64,000 bases of DNA from Faecalicatena orotica (GCF_003149245.1 NZ_QGDL01000009.1:124001-188000); one strand, 5' to 3'; positions 54,169-63,418 are shown, counted from the stretch's first letter. Notes: a model not told the origin generated them from the letters alone. Numbers and translations are program-made.

Positions 54169-55605
54169 CTAACATTTCTTTAAAAGCCGTACATAGAATT
54201 CCACGGTTTTTACGAGTGTATCGACCGGGACACGCTCATTATTCCCGTGGATCATACCCCGCTCCTCTTTGGAAAGCTTCATGGCCGAGAACTTATACAC
54301 TCTGTCGGTGATCCGGCAGTAATGCCAGGAATCACTGCATGCCATCATCAGATAGGGAGAGACAATGGCATCCTGCCAAGTATCCACAACGGCCTGACAG
54401 AGGCGTTTGTATTCCTCGCAGCCGGTGTCTGATTCTGCGGAAGGATTCCTTCCTTCATAGACCGTCACATCAATGTTCGGATTGTGAATGGTCTTTTCCA
54501 GATAATCTCTTGCGGATTCCACCGTATCACTGCCGAGCAGGCGCAGGTTCATTCCCACAGATGCTTTCGGAGGAATGACATTGAAGGCTTTTCCACCTTC
54601 CATTTTCGTGACGGCACATGTGGTGCGCATCATGGCATTGAGCTCCCCGCCGGATGCCCTGCATATCCTGTCAAACAGTCCCTCGAAACACCAGAGGTTT
54701 GCAAAAATGAGTTTGTATGTAAAGGTAGAATAACGGCCCAGTGTATCCAGCATTTCCCGGACCGGTTTTGTAAGCTGCCGCGGGAACGGGTGGTTTTCTA
54801 CTTCCGTGACGGCCTGTGCCAGTTCCCCGACAATCGTATGTACAGGGGGCATGGAGGCGTGGCCGCCGCCGCTCTTTGCATGGAATTCGATGTTGGTCAG
54901 TCCCTTTTCGGCGATGCCGATTAGTGCACACTCCTTATCAACGCCCGGGAAAACATTTTCCACAACAGCGCCGCCCTCATCGACGACAAGCGCAGGGCGG
55001 ATGCCGCGCTGTTCGAATAAATCCACGATGGCGGGGCAGGTCGGCCCGTTGATCTCTTCCTGTCCGGAAAATGCAAAATAAATATCATGCTCCGGCACAA
55101 AACCTTCCTGTATCAGTTTTTCAGCGGCTTCCATAATTCCGCACAGAGTCCCCTTTGTATCCAGCGTACCCCTCCCCCAGAGAACGCCATCCTCCACGAT
55201 TCCATCGAATGCCGGTTTATCCCACTGGGACTCCTCGACAGGGACGACATCATAGTGGGACATTAGCACGACGGGACTGTCAGGGCTTTTTCCCTTCCAA
55301 CAGTAAAGCATTCCGTTTTCACCTACAAATTCCCGGGAACATGCTTCATGGATATGTGGGAACAATGCAGGGAGCAGTTCCTGAAACTTACGGAATTCTT
55401 CCTTGTCAATCAGATCGGGATCATTATAAGAAATCGTCCTGCAACGGATCATTTCTGCCATATCTTTTACAATCTTATCGCTGTCCAGGGCAAGGGCATC
55501 ACCGGACGGCATGTATCTTTCTTTTGGCTTGTAGCCGAGTGCACGTACAATCAGCACTGCAAGAAAAAGTACAATTAAAATGAGAATAACCCATAGAACT
55601 ATCAT
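54169..55605 (-). CDS. M20-family metallopeptidase, membrane-anchored
   Basis: A 478-residue protein: N-terminal membrane helix (3-25), then [18 protein letters not shown] (metal His, Asp), [17 protein letters not shown] (bridging Asp) and [15 protein letters not shown] (catalytic Glu pair). The dimerisation domain is inserted in the middle and a final metal His is near [17 protein letters not shown]. It resembles the carboxypeptidase S/PM20D1 group, which cleaves or forms N-acyl amino acids and small peptides. GGAGG precedes the start. Third gene of an operon with two membrane proteins. Confidence 0.87.
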   Translation of the reverse strand: MIVLWVILILIVLFLAVLIVRALGYKPKERYMPSGDALALDSDKIVKDMAEMIRCRTISYNDPDLIDKEEFRKFQELLPALFPHIHEACSREFVGENGMLYCWKGKSPDSPVVLMSHYDVVPVEESQWDKPAFDGIVEDGVLWGRGTLDTKGTLCGIMEAAEKLIQEGFVPEHDIYFAFSGQEEINGPTCPAIVDLFEQRGIRPALVVDEGGAVVENVFPGVDKECALIGIAEKGLTNIEFHAKSGGGHASMPPVHTIVGELAQAVTEVENHPFPRQLTKPVREMLDTLGRYSTFTYKLIFANLWCFEGLFDRICRASGGELNAMMRTTCAVTKMEGGKAFNVIPPKASVGMNLRLLGSDTVESARDYLEKTIHNPNIDVTVYEGRNPSAESDTGCEEYKRLCQAVVDTWQDAIVSPYLMMACSDSWHYCRITDRVYKFSAMKLSKEERGMIHGNNERVPVDTLVKTVEFYVRLLKKC

Positions 55606-55639
55606 AATAAAACCTCCTTCGTAACTGCCCAGTGGCAGA

Positions 55640-56302
55640 TTACAGTTTTCCTTTTTTATAAAGAATCCGGGCGCCGCCGATGGCGATCAGTGCACCGACC
55701 GGAACAAGGACACCGACAGAGCCGGAGAGTGACGGCACCAGCAGGAACAGCACAATCATGAAAATGAGCGGTGCAATCGAAATCTTCCAGTTTTTACTTA
55801 CATATACGACCGCAAGTCCTCCAAACAGGGAGGGAAGTATATTATCGAAAGCCGGTTTCAAGAGCGGTGAATTTAAGATCGGGGTCAAAGGCACAAGGAG
55901 CGCAACGCCCACGGCGATGATCAGGGTTGTAACGATGGATGAGGTGGCAATGGCAATCGTGGACACCACTTCGCCTTCTTCACTTCCTGGTTTCACCTTC
56001 ATATTCTCCATTGCTGTCAGTGCCGCAGGTACCTTTAAGTTTGTCAGGTTGCCCGTAACAAAAGCGAGATACGATCCGGCCGTTCCGAGCATGGGGACAA
56101 ACGTGAGCACTTCGATCAGCCCGACTGTCCAGAAGATCGGGGCAACGCCGAGCAGTCCTTTGAGCACAGGCGTCCATCCCGGCCATGCATCATAGTAGAT
56201 ACAGGCGGCAACAGGGAAGGAAAAGATCATGATAAGAGCCGTGAGTATCCAGATCCGCCCGTAAAGGTGTGTTTTGTCTTCGTAAGTACGATTCGTCTTC
56301 AT
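55640..56302 (-). CDS. Polytopic membrane protein, partner of DUF5058
   Basis: A 220-residue protein from ATG 56302 (ATAGGAGGCTG upstream). It has about six hydrophobic segments and a Gly-rich end ([23 protein letters not shown]). It starts 5 bases after the DUF5058 gene and precedes the M20 peptidase. Two small polytopic proteins in tandem suggest a heteromeric transporter or permease. Family not named with confidence. Confidence 0.65.
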   Translation of the reverse strand: MKTNRTYEDKTHLYGRIWILTALIMIFSFPVAACIYYDAWPGWTPVLKGLLGVAPIFWTVGLIEVLTFVPMLGTAGSYLAFVTGNLTNLKVPAALTAMENMKVKPGSEEGEVVSTIAIATSSIVTTLIIAVGVALLVPLTPILNSPLLKPAFDNILPSLFGGLAVVYVSKNWKISIAPLIFMIVLFLLVPSLSGSVGVLVPVGALIAIGGARILYKKGKL

Positions 56303-56307
56303 TGATA

Positions 56308-57036
56308 TCAGCCTCCTATCAGTGGTGTAATAAACGCTGCAAATATCATGGCTCCCAGCATACTGACAGGGAGGGCATAGTTTTCCAGCCATTTCATGCT
56401 GCATTTTTTAATAAGCAGTCCGCAGATTCCCATGATCAGGGCCGAGAATAAGAGGACGAAGATCGGGATCCAGCCCTTTAATCCCGAGCGGATATCAGCG
56501 AATACCATCCCGAGGAATGCGGAAATCATTCCAAGAAACAGGGCCGTCATCAGGATATCCCCCCATTTGCTGTCCTTGTTCTTGATCTTCATCAGCCCTC
56601 CCTGAATCTTGCGGATGAACAGCGGTACCCAGAGAAGTCCCGGAAAGATTCCGAGGGTCATAACCCATGCAATTGCGGTGTACACCTTCGGGTCCGTGAT
56701 CGTCTCAGATAGCGCAGAGATGCCGAGCGCATTTGCTGTCGTGGTCGCTGCGGGAAGTTCATATGTAATGGCGCCGATCACACTTAAGCGCAGCCACGGA
56801 AGCGGAAGCCCCAGAAATTTCGAGAGCGTGATGACTCCAAGCAGTATGGAAAGTGCCGGAGCAAAGGTAAAAATGGCAGTAGAAATCATCGTTTTTTTGA
56901 TCTTGCCCATGTCCATACCGAGCGATTTCCCCCTCCGGTATGCCCGTACAAGGAAAAATACAGACTGGCAGATAACGAACAGGATGATCATGCCTGCGAG
57001 TAAAAATAAAAAAGTGCTGCTGGGATTAAAATTCAT
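56308..57036 (-). CDS. DUF5058-family membrane protein
   Basis: A 242-residue protein from ATG 57036 (AAAGGAGGAGAG upstream). MNFNPSSTFLFLLAGMIIL starts the first of about seven membrane segments. SVIGAITYELPAATTTANALG in the middle is typical of DUF5058. Head of the operon with a second membrane protein and an M20 peptidase, so import of an acylated amino acid or small peptide followed by hydrolysis is a fair guess, not shown. Confidence 0.72.
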   Translation of the reverse strand: MNFNPSSTFLFLLAGMIILFVICQSVFFLVRAYRRGKSLGMDMGKIKKTMISTAIFTFAPALSILLGVITLSKFLGLPLPWLRLSVIGAITYELPAATTTANALGISALSETITDPKVYTAIAWVMTLGIFPGLLWVPLFIRKIQGGLMKIKNKDSKWGDILMTALFLGMISAFLGMVFADIRSGLKGWIPIFVLLFSALIMGICGLLIKKCSMKWLENYALPVSMLGAMIFAAFITPLIGG

Positions 57037-57229
57037 GTCTCTCCTCCTTTGATAGTAAGTACAGGCGGGAACGCAGACTGCACCGTAAGTAAGATGCCGT
57101 AATATGGCCCGTACAGGGAAAACTGTTCCACCTGATATAGTCTTTATTATATCACGTGAAGTCTGAAAATAATACAAAATACACTATGAAAAGCAAAAAA
57201 ATAATTGCAAAAATAAGCAATATATACAA

Positions 57230-57261
57230 AAAGCAGAGGCGCGGTTCAGCACCTCTGCTTT
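57230..57261 (-). terminator. Terminator downstream of the small membrane-peptide ORF
   Basis: Stem AAGCAGAGG (57231-57239) with CCTCTGCTT (57252-57260). Read on the minus strand it ends in TTTTT. A second small stem TCATCCC/GGGATGA (57272-57290) precedes it. Confidence 0.65.
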
Positions 57262-57292
57262 ATTCCCTTTATCATCCCGAAAAGGGATGAGG

Positions 57293-57394
57293 TCAGAATT
57301 TTTCTAGATAAATTTTTTCAATCAGGTTAATGACTGCATACAGCCCCATCGCCATAATACAAAGAAGTACGATAGACATCAGGAGCCAATCCAT
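57293..57394 (-). CDS. Possible 33-residue single-span membrane peptide
   Basis: ATG at 57394 reads MDWLLMSIVLLCIMAMGLYA and then VINLIEKIYLEKF before TGA at 57293. It has one hydrophobic helix (3-24) and a charged amphipathic tail, the layout of small membrane proteins and of type I toxins. A private terminator directly downstream on the same strand and the conserved-looking helix argue for a real gene. The lack of a clear ribosome site argues against. It is divergent from the marR gene. Confidence 0.45.
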   Translation of the reverse strand: MDWLLMSIVLLCIMAMGLYAVINLIEKIYLEKF

Positions 57395-57439
57395 TTTAAA
57401 CAGGCGGGACGGCAAAATGACAAAATGTCAGCCTCTTTG

Positions 57440-57484
57440 TTGACAAGAAGGTAACTTGTTGCTATAATAAAGTAACAAGTTACC
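57440..57484 (+). promoter_or_regulatory. Perfect sigma-A promoter with MarR operator
   Basis: TTGACA (57440-57445), 17-base spacer, TATAAT (57463-57468). GGTAACTTGTT (57450-57460) and AACAAGTTACC (57474-57484) are perfect 11-bp inverted arms flanking the -10 box. A bound MarR dimer would fully occlude the promoter. Confidence 0.88.
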
Positions 57485-57500
57485 AAACGAGGAGGGGCTC

Positions 57501-57980
57501 ATGGAAATAAAAGATTTGATAGAAAGATTTTCAGATTCGCCGGAAAATCAGGGGAAAGCTATTTTCAGCACACTTTTTATTGCGGGGAACAGGCTTCAGA
57601 CAGTTTTTGATAACAATATTCCGGAGGTGTCGCTAAAGCAGTTCATGCTTTTAACGATGATCAGACAGTCGAAGGAACAACTGACATTCACTCAATTAGG
57701 CAGGCTTCTTGGCTGTTCCAGACAGAATATCAAAAAATTGGCACAAGCTTTAGAAAAAAAAGGATTTGTCATCATAAAACAAAGCGAAAATGATTTGCGT
57801 GCTGCGGGTATTTATCCGACAGAAAAATTAACCGAATACTTTAATACCGTATTTGCAACATACGAAAAGCAGTTAAATTATCTATTTGAAGTCTATACTA
57901 TTGAAGAAATCGGACAGTTATTTACTTTGATGATGAAACTGTATGCCGGCATAGACAATCTGGAAAAGAAGCTGCGATAA
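57501..57980 (+). CDS. MarR-family regulator
   Basis: A 159-residue winged-helix protein: FTQLGRLLGCSRQNIKKLAQALEKKGFVIIKQSENDLRAAGIYPTEK carries the recognition helix and wing (motif not quoted beyond 20 residues elsewhere). The C-terminal helices form the dimer interface. GAGGAGGGG lies before the start, 17 bases past the operator. It is co-transcribed with a flavodoxin-like gene, suggesting response to an oxidant or aromatic compound. Confidence 0.85.
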   Translation: MEIKDLIERFSDSPENQGKAIFSTLFIAGNRLQTVFDNNIPEVSLKQFMLLTMIRQSKEQLTFTQLGRLLGCSRQNIKKLAQALEKKGFVIIKQSENDLRAAGIYPTEKLTEYFNTVFATYEKQLNYLFEVYTIEEIGQLFTLMMKLYAGIDNLEKKLR

Positions 57981-58007
57981 CGAATGGAGACGAAAAGGAG
58001 AATAAAT

Positions 58008-58556
58008 ATGTGTAAAATTCTGGTACTGTACAAATCGAAATACGGCGCTTCAAAAAAATATGCCAAAATGCTGAAGGAGGAGTTTTCCTGCGATGTTTTT
58101 GAAATCGGGAGCTATAACTTCAGTGGGATAAAGAAGTATGATTTGATTGTGGCCATCGGCGGCATGTACGCAGGCGGCGTGTCGGTTATGAAATACATAC
58201 GGAAGAATATCAGGCTTCTTGAAGATAGGAATATCATTATTTTTGCTGTTGGTGCAAGCCCGTTTCATGAAAAAGAATTCGAAGCGGTTAAGGAACATAA
58301 CCTGAAAAACCTTCCCTTTGAAATTCCAATGTTCTATGGCAGAGGTGCATACGATGAGACGGTTATGGACTTTAAAGACAGAACCTTATGCAGGATGCTG
58401 AAAAAATCGTTGAGCAAAAAAGATCCGAATACACTGGAACCGTGGATGAAAGCATTTTTCGAAGCAGATGGCGGAAGCTATGACTGGACAGAAAGATCCT
58501 ATTTGGAACCACTCATCGGTTATGTGAAAAAATATGCAGATTCTATCAAAAAATGA
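58008..58556 (+). CDS. Flavodoxin-domain protein
   Basis: A 182-residue protein from ATG 58008 (AAAAGGAG upstream). MCKILVLYKSKYGASKKYAKML is the FMN phosphate loop of the flavodoxin fold (KSKYGASKKY), AIGGMYAGGV the second loop and GASPFHE the third. It resembles HemG-type menaquinone-dependent flavoproteins of clostridia. Under MarR control with the preceding gene. Confidence 0.82.
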   Translation: MCKILVLYKSKYGASKKYAKMLKEEFSCDVFEIGSYNFSGIKKYDLIVAIGGMYAGGVSVMKYIRKNIRLLEDRNIIIFAVGASPFHEKEFEAVKEHNLKNLPFEIPMFYGRGAYDETVMDFKDRTLCRMLKKSLSKKDPNTLEPWMKAFFEADGGSYDWTERSYLEPLIGYVKKYADSIKK

Positions 58557-58590
58557 TTCATAAGTACAAGGCGTTTTCTCATACGCTAAA

Positions 58591-58621
58591 GTGACAATGG
58601 TAAAAGCCGTGACAGACAATG
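58591..58621 (+). repeat. GTGACAATG / GTGACAGACAATG short direct repeats
   Basis: GTGACAATG (58591-58599) and GTGACAGACAATG (58609-58621). The latter 13-mer recurs exactly at 61660-61672 at the end of a small inverted-repeat element. Confidence 0.45.
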
Positions 58622-58765
58622 AAAAATGAGAACGCGAAACAGAAAGATGCCGCAGAGATGAGGATTCTCCTTAAAACGGTCGAAATACTGTGCCGTGAGA
58701 AATTGATATCCGTGGCCGGGCGAATCCGGGCAGAAAACCAGATATACCGGAGGTACAGGCTTTGA
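58619..58765 (+). CDS. 48-residue ORF coupled to the serine recombinase
   Basis: Reads MKNENAKQKDAAEMRILLK then a basic helical tail ending YRRYRL. The TGA overlaps the TTG start of the recombinase. Small helical ORFs of this type commonly precede large serine recombinases in clostridial mobile elements (from memory). No clear ribosome site; its start lies in the GTGACAGACAATG repeat. Confidence 0.45.
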   Translation: MKNENAKQKDAAEMRILLKTVEILCREKLISVAGRIRAENQIYRRYRL

Positions 58766-60576
58766 CCAGGGCCGTCATATACTGCCGCTGCAGTACTGAG
58801 GAAGAGAGCCAGCAGGATGCCCTTTTTAAGCAGACCGCCGAATCACGGCTTAGCGTGGCACGGCAGGGATGGCTGCTCGTAGACGAATATATAGAAGCAA
58901 AAAGCGGGACAACGACGGCAGGGCGGGACGAATATAACCGCTTATACGAAGAATTACAGACGGATAAATTTGACATTGTAGTCATCAAGAGTCAGGACCG
59001 GCTCATGCGCAACACAAAAGACTGGTACTTATTCATAGACCGTCTGGTTACAAACGGTAAAAAACTGTTTATGTATCTGGAAGGCAAGTTTTATTCGGCG
59101 GATGATGCCCTGATTACCGGGATCAAGGCGATTCTGGCCGAGGAGTACAGCAGGGAGCTTTCGAAAAAGATAAACAATGCCCATTACTACAGACAGCGGG
59201 ACGGCAGGAAATTCATTCTCCCGTCCCGGACCTACGGATTAAAAAGAAACCCGGATGGGTCGGTTGAGCTTCAAAAGGAGGAGGCAGAAGCAATCCGGAT
59301 TATGTTTTTCCTATGTAAAAGCATGGGGTGTACTTCAATCGGGCGTTATCTGGAGGAAAACGGAATCCGTGACAGGAACGGAAAAGTATTTCAGGCAGAA
59401 ACCATCCGAAGGATTATCCGTAATCCGATCAGGTGCGGAACGGTCATTCAAAATAAAAGACATTTCGACTTCCAGACCGGAAGGACCATGCAGGTCCCAA
59501 AAGACCAGTGGATGATCCATAAAAATGCCGTTCCGGCCATTGTCCCTGAGCAGGAATGGCAGGAGGCAAACGAGGCAATGGACCGGAGAAAAAGGGCATA
59601 CAGCCTAAATGAGGACCAGCCAAGGGGGAAAAATCCCGGGAAATACCGGCTTTCCGGGAAAATCCGCTGTGGTGAATGCGGCAGTCCTTACTACCGCCGG
59701 TACAGAAAGAAACAGAAAAAAACGGCCGCAGTGTGGCAGTGCCGGAATTACATTCATAATGGCAGGAACCTGGCAAAGCAGGGCTGTAAAAACAGCCGGG
59801 AAACAGAGCCGGAAGAAGGGCGGGGCTGTGACAATATCCATCTGGATGAAGAACGGCTGTCTGCCATACTGGAAAAGGCAGCAGGGCAATATAGTGACGT
59901 GGCAATAGCAGATGTTTCAGAAATCACAGGTATCATCATGCAGATTCTTACAGAAACGCTGGAGCAGGATGACCCGGCCGGACAGGTGAAACACCTGAAA
60001 AAAGAGGCAGAACGCTATGCAGGACAAAAACAAAGGCTTTTGGAGAAACTGCTCGAGGATGTGATCACGGATGAAGACTATAAAGAAAAAAGAACGCAAA
60101 TTGAACAGAAGATAGAAAACATTAATCACCAGTTGGAAAAATTAAACGATGCAGGGAGCACACAGAACATACCGGAACAAAGACTGGAGAAAATACAGAA
60201 GCGTTTGGCAGACGGTGCAGTCCGGCAGGCAGAAATCGAGGTAATGCTGGATTACATCGAAGAAATTGAAGTATTTCCGTCCAGACTCGTTCTTACCTGT
60301 AAACCTGAAATGCACGGGGCAGAAAAGAATCCCCGTATAGAAATCCCATTGGATGCCGATTTCCAGTATGCATCAAGAAAAGAATCCGAAAATCAGAGGA
60401 TTCTGGATTACATGCATGATAATCCCCGGATTACTGCAAAGATGATTGCAGAAAAAGAGGGAATCAGCCTGTCCGCGGCAAATGCAAGAATCCGCAGGCT
60501 AAAGCGGCAGGGGAGGATCCATTATAACGGGAAGGGCGGACATGGCGAGTGGAAGGTACGCTTCATAGAAAAATGA
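58762..60576 (+). CDS. Large serine recombinase
   Basis: A 604-residue site-specific recombinase. TTG start with GGAGG 8 bases upstream. Resolvase domain (2-140) with Ser11 in YCRCST, RLMRNTKDWY and AEEYSRELSKKI. Recombinase domain about 150-270. Zinc ribbon about 300-350 (CGECGSPYYRRY ... CRNY...C). Coiled coil about 400-470. A further C-terminal winged helix (about 540-604: ILDYMHDNPRITAKMIAEKE...RIHYNGKGGHGEWKV) is unusual for the family. No phage or transposon structural genes are adjacent, so it may be a remnant or a domesticated switch enzyme. Confidence 0.88.
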   Translation: MTRAVIYCRCSTEEESQQDALFKQTAESRLSVARQGWLLVDEYIEAKSGTTTAGRDEYNRLYEELQTDKFDIVVIKSQDRLMRNTKDWYLFIDRLVTNGKKLFMYLEGKFYSADDALITGIKAILAEEYSRELSKKINNAHYYRQRDGRKFILPSRTYGLKRNPDGSVELQKEEAEAIRIMFFLCKSMGCTSIGRYLEENGIRDRNGKVFQAETIRRIIRNPIRCGTVIQNKRHFDFQTGRTMQVPKDQWMIHKNAVPAIVPEQEWQEANEAMDRRKRAYSLNEDQPRGKNPGKYRLSGKIRCGECGSPYYRRYRKKQKKTAAVWQCRNYIHNGRNLAKQGCKNSRETEPEEGRGCDNIHLDEERLSAILEKAAGQYSDVAIADVSEITGIIMQILTETLEQDDPAGQVKHLKKEAERYAGQKQRLLEKLLEDVITDEDYKEKRTQIEQKIENINHQLEKLNDAGSTQNIPEQRLEKIQKRLADGAVRQAEIEVMLDYIEEIEVFPSRLVLTCKPEMHGAEKNPRIEIPLDADFQYASRKESENQRILDYMHDNPRITAKMIAEKEGISLSAANARIRRLKRQGRIHYNGKGGHGEWKVRFIEK

Positions 60577-60723
60577 CCGGGGAACGGAAGGGACGGGATA
60601 AGTGATTGTGAAATGGCGGAATATGAAGTATAATAAAATATATATGATAATGAATAGGGACGCGTCTGAAAACGTGTCCTTGTATTATATAAAGAGGAAT
60701 TATTTGAAAGGGATATTGGGAAT

Positions 60724-61596
60724 ATGAGTAAGATGGTTAAAAGGGTGCTTGCCATCATCGTTTTGATAGTTGTGGCAGCCGGGGCCGGGGGTGTGGTTTA
60801 TGCGCGTATGATACAAAGGCCAGCGGCACCGGTGCCAGCGGATGAGGAAGAAGTAAAGGAGCCTGCGGTGAAGACGGATGAGGAAGAACAGGAGGAGCCG
60901 AAGCGCGTGACTGAAAAGATAAGGGTGGCGTGTGTCGGAGACAGTATTACCTATGGTGCAGGTGTGATGACATCCCGGGAGCGGGATTCTTATCCGGCAA
61001 AGCTGGCGGGACTGCTCGGGGATGGGTATACGGTCCTTAATTTCGGGGTAAGTGGTTCCACACTGCTGAGTGAAACGAATAAATCATACAGAAATCAGGA
61101 TGCATTTAAAGAATCACAGGAAGCAGATCCGGATATCGTCCTGATTATGCTGGGTACAAATGATTCGAAGGCATACAACTGGAATGCAGGGGAATATGAA
61201 AGACAGCTTCGGGATTTTGTTAACGGATACAAAGAACTGCCGGGCAGTCCGAGGGTATATCTGATGACATGCTGTGCCGCTTTCGGCGCAGACGGCAAAG
61301 ACGTGGTTGCGTTTCAGGTGAACAAGTCGGTGCTGGCAACGGAGATTGTGGCAATTATTAAAAGAGCCGCAGAAGCATGTGATGTTCCGGTCATAGATAT
61401 CTATAACACGACAAAGGAACACCCCGGCTACTTTGTGGATGGGGTTCATCCAAATGCAGAAGGTAACGAAGTGATCGCGGAGACGGTATATAAATTTCTT
61501 AAGCTGACAGAGAATCAAGAGGATAAAAAGCAGGAAGTACCAAGTGGGAGCATCAGAAAAGATGGGGAGAAAGAAATGTTATGCAGTTACTATTAA
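60724..61596 (+). CDS. Secreted or anchored SGNH/GDSL hydrolase
   Basis: A 290-residue protein: N-terminal membrane anchor or signal (6-28), an acidic/Pro-rich linker (35-65) and an SGNH domain. CVGDSITYGAG holds the catalytic Ser, LNFGVSGSTL the Gly block, MLGTNDSKA the Asn block and VDGVHPNAEGNE the Asp-His pair. It is expected to remove acyl groups from a surface polysaccharide, lipid or glycan. Substrate unknown. A GACGCGT/ACGTGTC hairpin lies in the leader near 60660. Confidence 0.85.
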   Translation: MSKMVKRVLAIIVLIVVAAGAGGVVYARMIQRPAAPVPADEEEVKEPAVKTDEEEQEEPKRVTEKIRVACVGDSITYGAGVMTSRERDSYPAKLAGLLGDGYTVLNFGVSGSTLLSETNKSYRNQDAFKESQEADPDIVLIMLGTNDSKAYNWNAGEYERQLRDFVNGYKELPGSPRVYLMTCCAAFGADGKDVVAFQVNKSVLATEIVAIIKRAAEACDVPVIDIYNTTKEHPGYFVDGVHPNAEGNEVIAETVYKFLKLTENQEDKKQEVPSGSIRKDGEKEMLCSYY

Positions 61597-61659
61597 AAGA
61601 TCAGCTATTAATGGAGATAGAAGAGAATGGGCTGTTAACCGCGCCCTGCTTTCCTGAGT

Positions 61660-61767
61660 GACAGACAATGGGGGCAGGTGTTAGATAGGGTGGCAGCATT
61701 AAAATCTTTTTGATGTGCGTGTTGAGGCGGCCTCAGTGTATCGCACCGGTGTCTGACATTGTGTCAC
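61660..61767. mobile_element. 108-bp MITE/REP-like element with inverted ends
   Basis: Left end GTGACAGACAATGGGGGCAG (61660-61679). The right end read on the minus strand from 61767 is GTGACACAATGTCAGACACC. The two ends align with small gaps over about 22 bases. No ORF inside. It ends exactly at the stop codon of the truncated permease gene. GTGACAGACAATG also occurs at 58609. Confidence 0.5.
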
Positions 61768-62475
61768 TTACACAACACAGCTGAATACCTGGCTTGAGTA
61801 GATAATCAGATATCCCAGTCCGTCCCGTGCGGCCAGAAATTCGCCGATGATCACACCGACAAGGCACAGTCCGATGTTGACCTTCATATTGCTGATGATG
61901 GCGGGGATGGAACTCGGCAGAACTACTTTAGAAAGGGCGTGCCATTTGTTCCCCCGCAGCGTATAGATGAGTTTGATTTTTTCTTCATCTACAGTCGTGA
62001 AGCTGGTATATAGATTTAAAATACTTCCGAAGATGGCGACGGACATTCCTGCAACGATGATGGTTGTTTTAGTAGCGCCCAGCCATACGATGAGCAGTGG
62101 TGCAAGGGCAGATTTCGGCAGACTGTTCAGTACGACCAGGTAGGGGTCCAGAATTTCCGACAGCTTTTTACTGCACCATAAGATCACAGCAATCAAAACG
62201 CTGATGACGGTGACGAGCAGAAAGCTGGCAATTGTTTCGTACAATGTGACCCATAGATGGACAAAGATACTTTTATCCAGAACCATCCCCCAGAAACATA
62301 AGGCTATTTTGGACGGGCTGCTGAAGATAAAGGAATCAATGATCCCCACATTAGCCGTAAATTCCCACAGAAATAAAAAACTCAAAAGGATTGCCACGCG
62401 TGAGACACGCACAATCCTTTTGTGCTTTTTGCGCATATTCAGGTAACTTTGCTGTCCAACAGAGATTTCACTCAT
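61768..62475 (-). CDS. NitT/TauT-type ABC permease, C-terminally shortened
   Basis: A 235-residue permease with five to six membrane helices and the EAA-type loop (SKVVLPSSIPAIISNMKVNIG). The frame ends LGYLIIYSSQVFSCVV. Homologues usually continue after QVF for another 25-30 residues with a last helix, so the end looks cut off by the adjacent inverted-repeat element. It may be non-functional. Start overlaps the ATPase stop by 8 bases; GGGGGGAG lies upstream. Confidence 0.8.
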   Translation of the reverse strand: MSEISVGQQSYLNMRKKHKRIVRVSRVAILLSFLFLWEFTANVGIIDSFIFSSPSKIALCFWGMVLDKSIFVHLWVTLYETIASFLLVTVISVLIAVILWCSKKLSEILDPYLVVLNSLPKSALAPLLIVWLGATKTTIIVAGMSVAIFGSILNLYTSFTTVDEEKIKLIYTLRGNKWHALSKVVLPSSIPAIISNMKVNIGLCLVGVIIGEFLAARDGLGYLIIYSSQVFSCVV

Positions 62476-63235
62476 TTTGATTCAACTCCCCCCATATAAT
62501 ATTGAAATAGTTTTTAAATTCGGGAGCATTCCTCCGAAGAAGAGGAGTGTCTTTTTCAAGAGTAAATGTGACCGGCACGATTTTGGAAATGTGGGCCGGC
62601 CGGTTTGTGAGAATAATTACCCGGTCGGCAAGGCTGACGGCCTCGGATAAGTCGTGCGTTACTAAAAGTGCTGTCTTATGTGCATTGCGTATGATCTGCC
62701 CGATGTCATCCCCGACAGATAAACGGGTCTGATAATCCAGTGCGGAAAACGGCTCATCCAGAAGCAGAAGGTCCGGTTCCAATACCAGAGTTCTGATTAA
62801 TGCGGCACGCTGCCTCATTCCGCCTGATAATTCAGAAGGTTTTGAATTGGCAAATTGTTTTAGTCCATACAATTCCAGCAATTCATTAGCTTTTGCCCGT
62901 GTTTTTGCAGAGAGCATATGCTGGATTTCCAACCCGAGAAGAATGTTGCTGTATACAGTCCTCCATTCAAACAGGTGGTCATGCTGCAGCATATATCCGA
63001 TATTCATCGTACTTTCTTTCCAGTCTTTTCCATTCATTTTTATCAGCCCTTCTTCCGGTTCCAGCAGTCCTGAAATAATGGACAGGAGGGTGGACTTCCC
63101 ACACCCGGATGGGCCGACCAGAGCGACAAATTCGCCGGCGGCAATAGAAAAAGAGATATCTGTCAGTGCCTTGGTTTCTCCTTCTAAAGTGTGGTACGCA
63201 TAATTTATGTTTTTTAATTCAAGTATTGGTTCCAT
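62468..63235 (-). CDS. NitT/TauT-type ABC ATPase
   Basis: A 255-residue ATPase of the SsuB/TauB/ThiZ group: Walker A GPSGCGKST, Q-loop MLQHDHLFEW, signature LSGGMRQRAALIRTL, Walker B LLLLDEPFSALD, switch His VTHDLSE. It is the first gene of a two-gene unit with the permease. No periplasmic-type binding protein is present in the window. Substrate could be a sulfonate, pyrimidine or thiamine precursor; no riboswitch was seen. Confidence 0.88.
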   Translation of the reverse strand: MEPILELKNINYAYHTLEGETKALTDISFSIAAGEFVALVGPSGCGKSTLLSIISGLLEPEEGLIKMNGKDWKESTMNIGYMLQHDHLFEWRTVYSNILLGLEIQHMLSAKTRAKANELLELYGLKQFANSKPSELSGGMRQRAALIRTLVLEPDLLLLDEPFSALDYQTRLSVGDDIGQIIRNAHKTALLVTHDLSEAVSLADRVIILTNRPAHISKIVPVTFTLEKDTPLLRRNAPEFKNYFNIIWGELNQNE

Positions 63236-63418
63236 GCAGACACTCCATTCGACAAGTATATAGTTAGTTTATGAGAAAACAGAAGATAGGTGACAAACAC
63301 TTAATGTAAGAGAACCAAAGGCTGTAAAGTGATTTTAAAGGAAGATTCAAATCTTTAGAAAAGTATGGTATTATTATAAAAAGCATGGCTTTTTTAAGAA
63401 GAAAGGTGCAGAATCAAG

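Noticed and set aside
58560-60720. An invertible promoter segment controlled by the adjacent recombinase
   Set aside because: No pair of long inverted repeats flanking a promoter was visible near the gene; only short GTGACA-type direct repeats were found.
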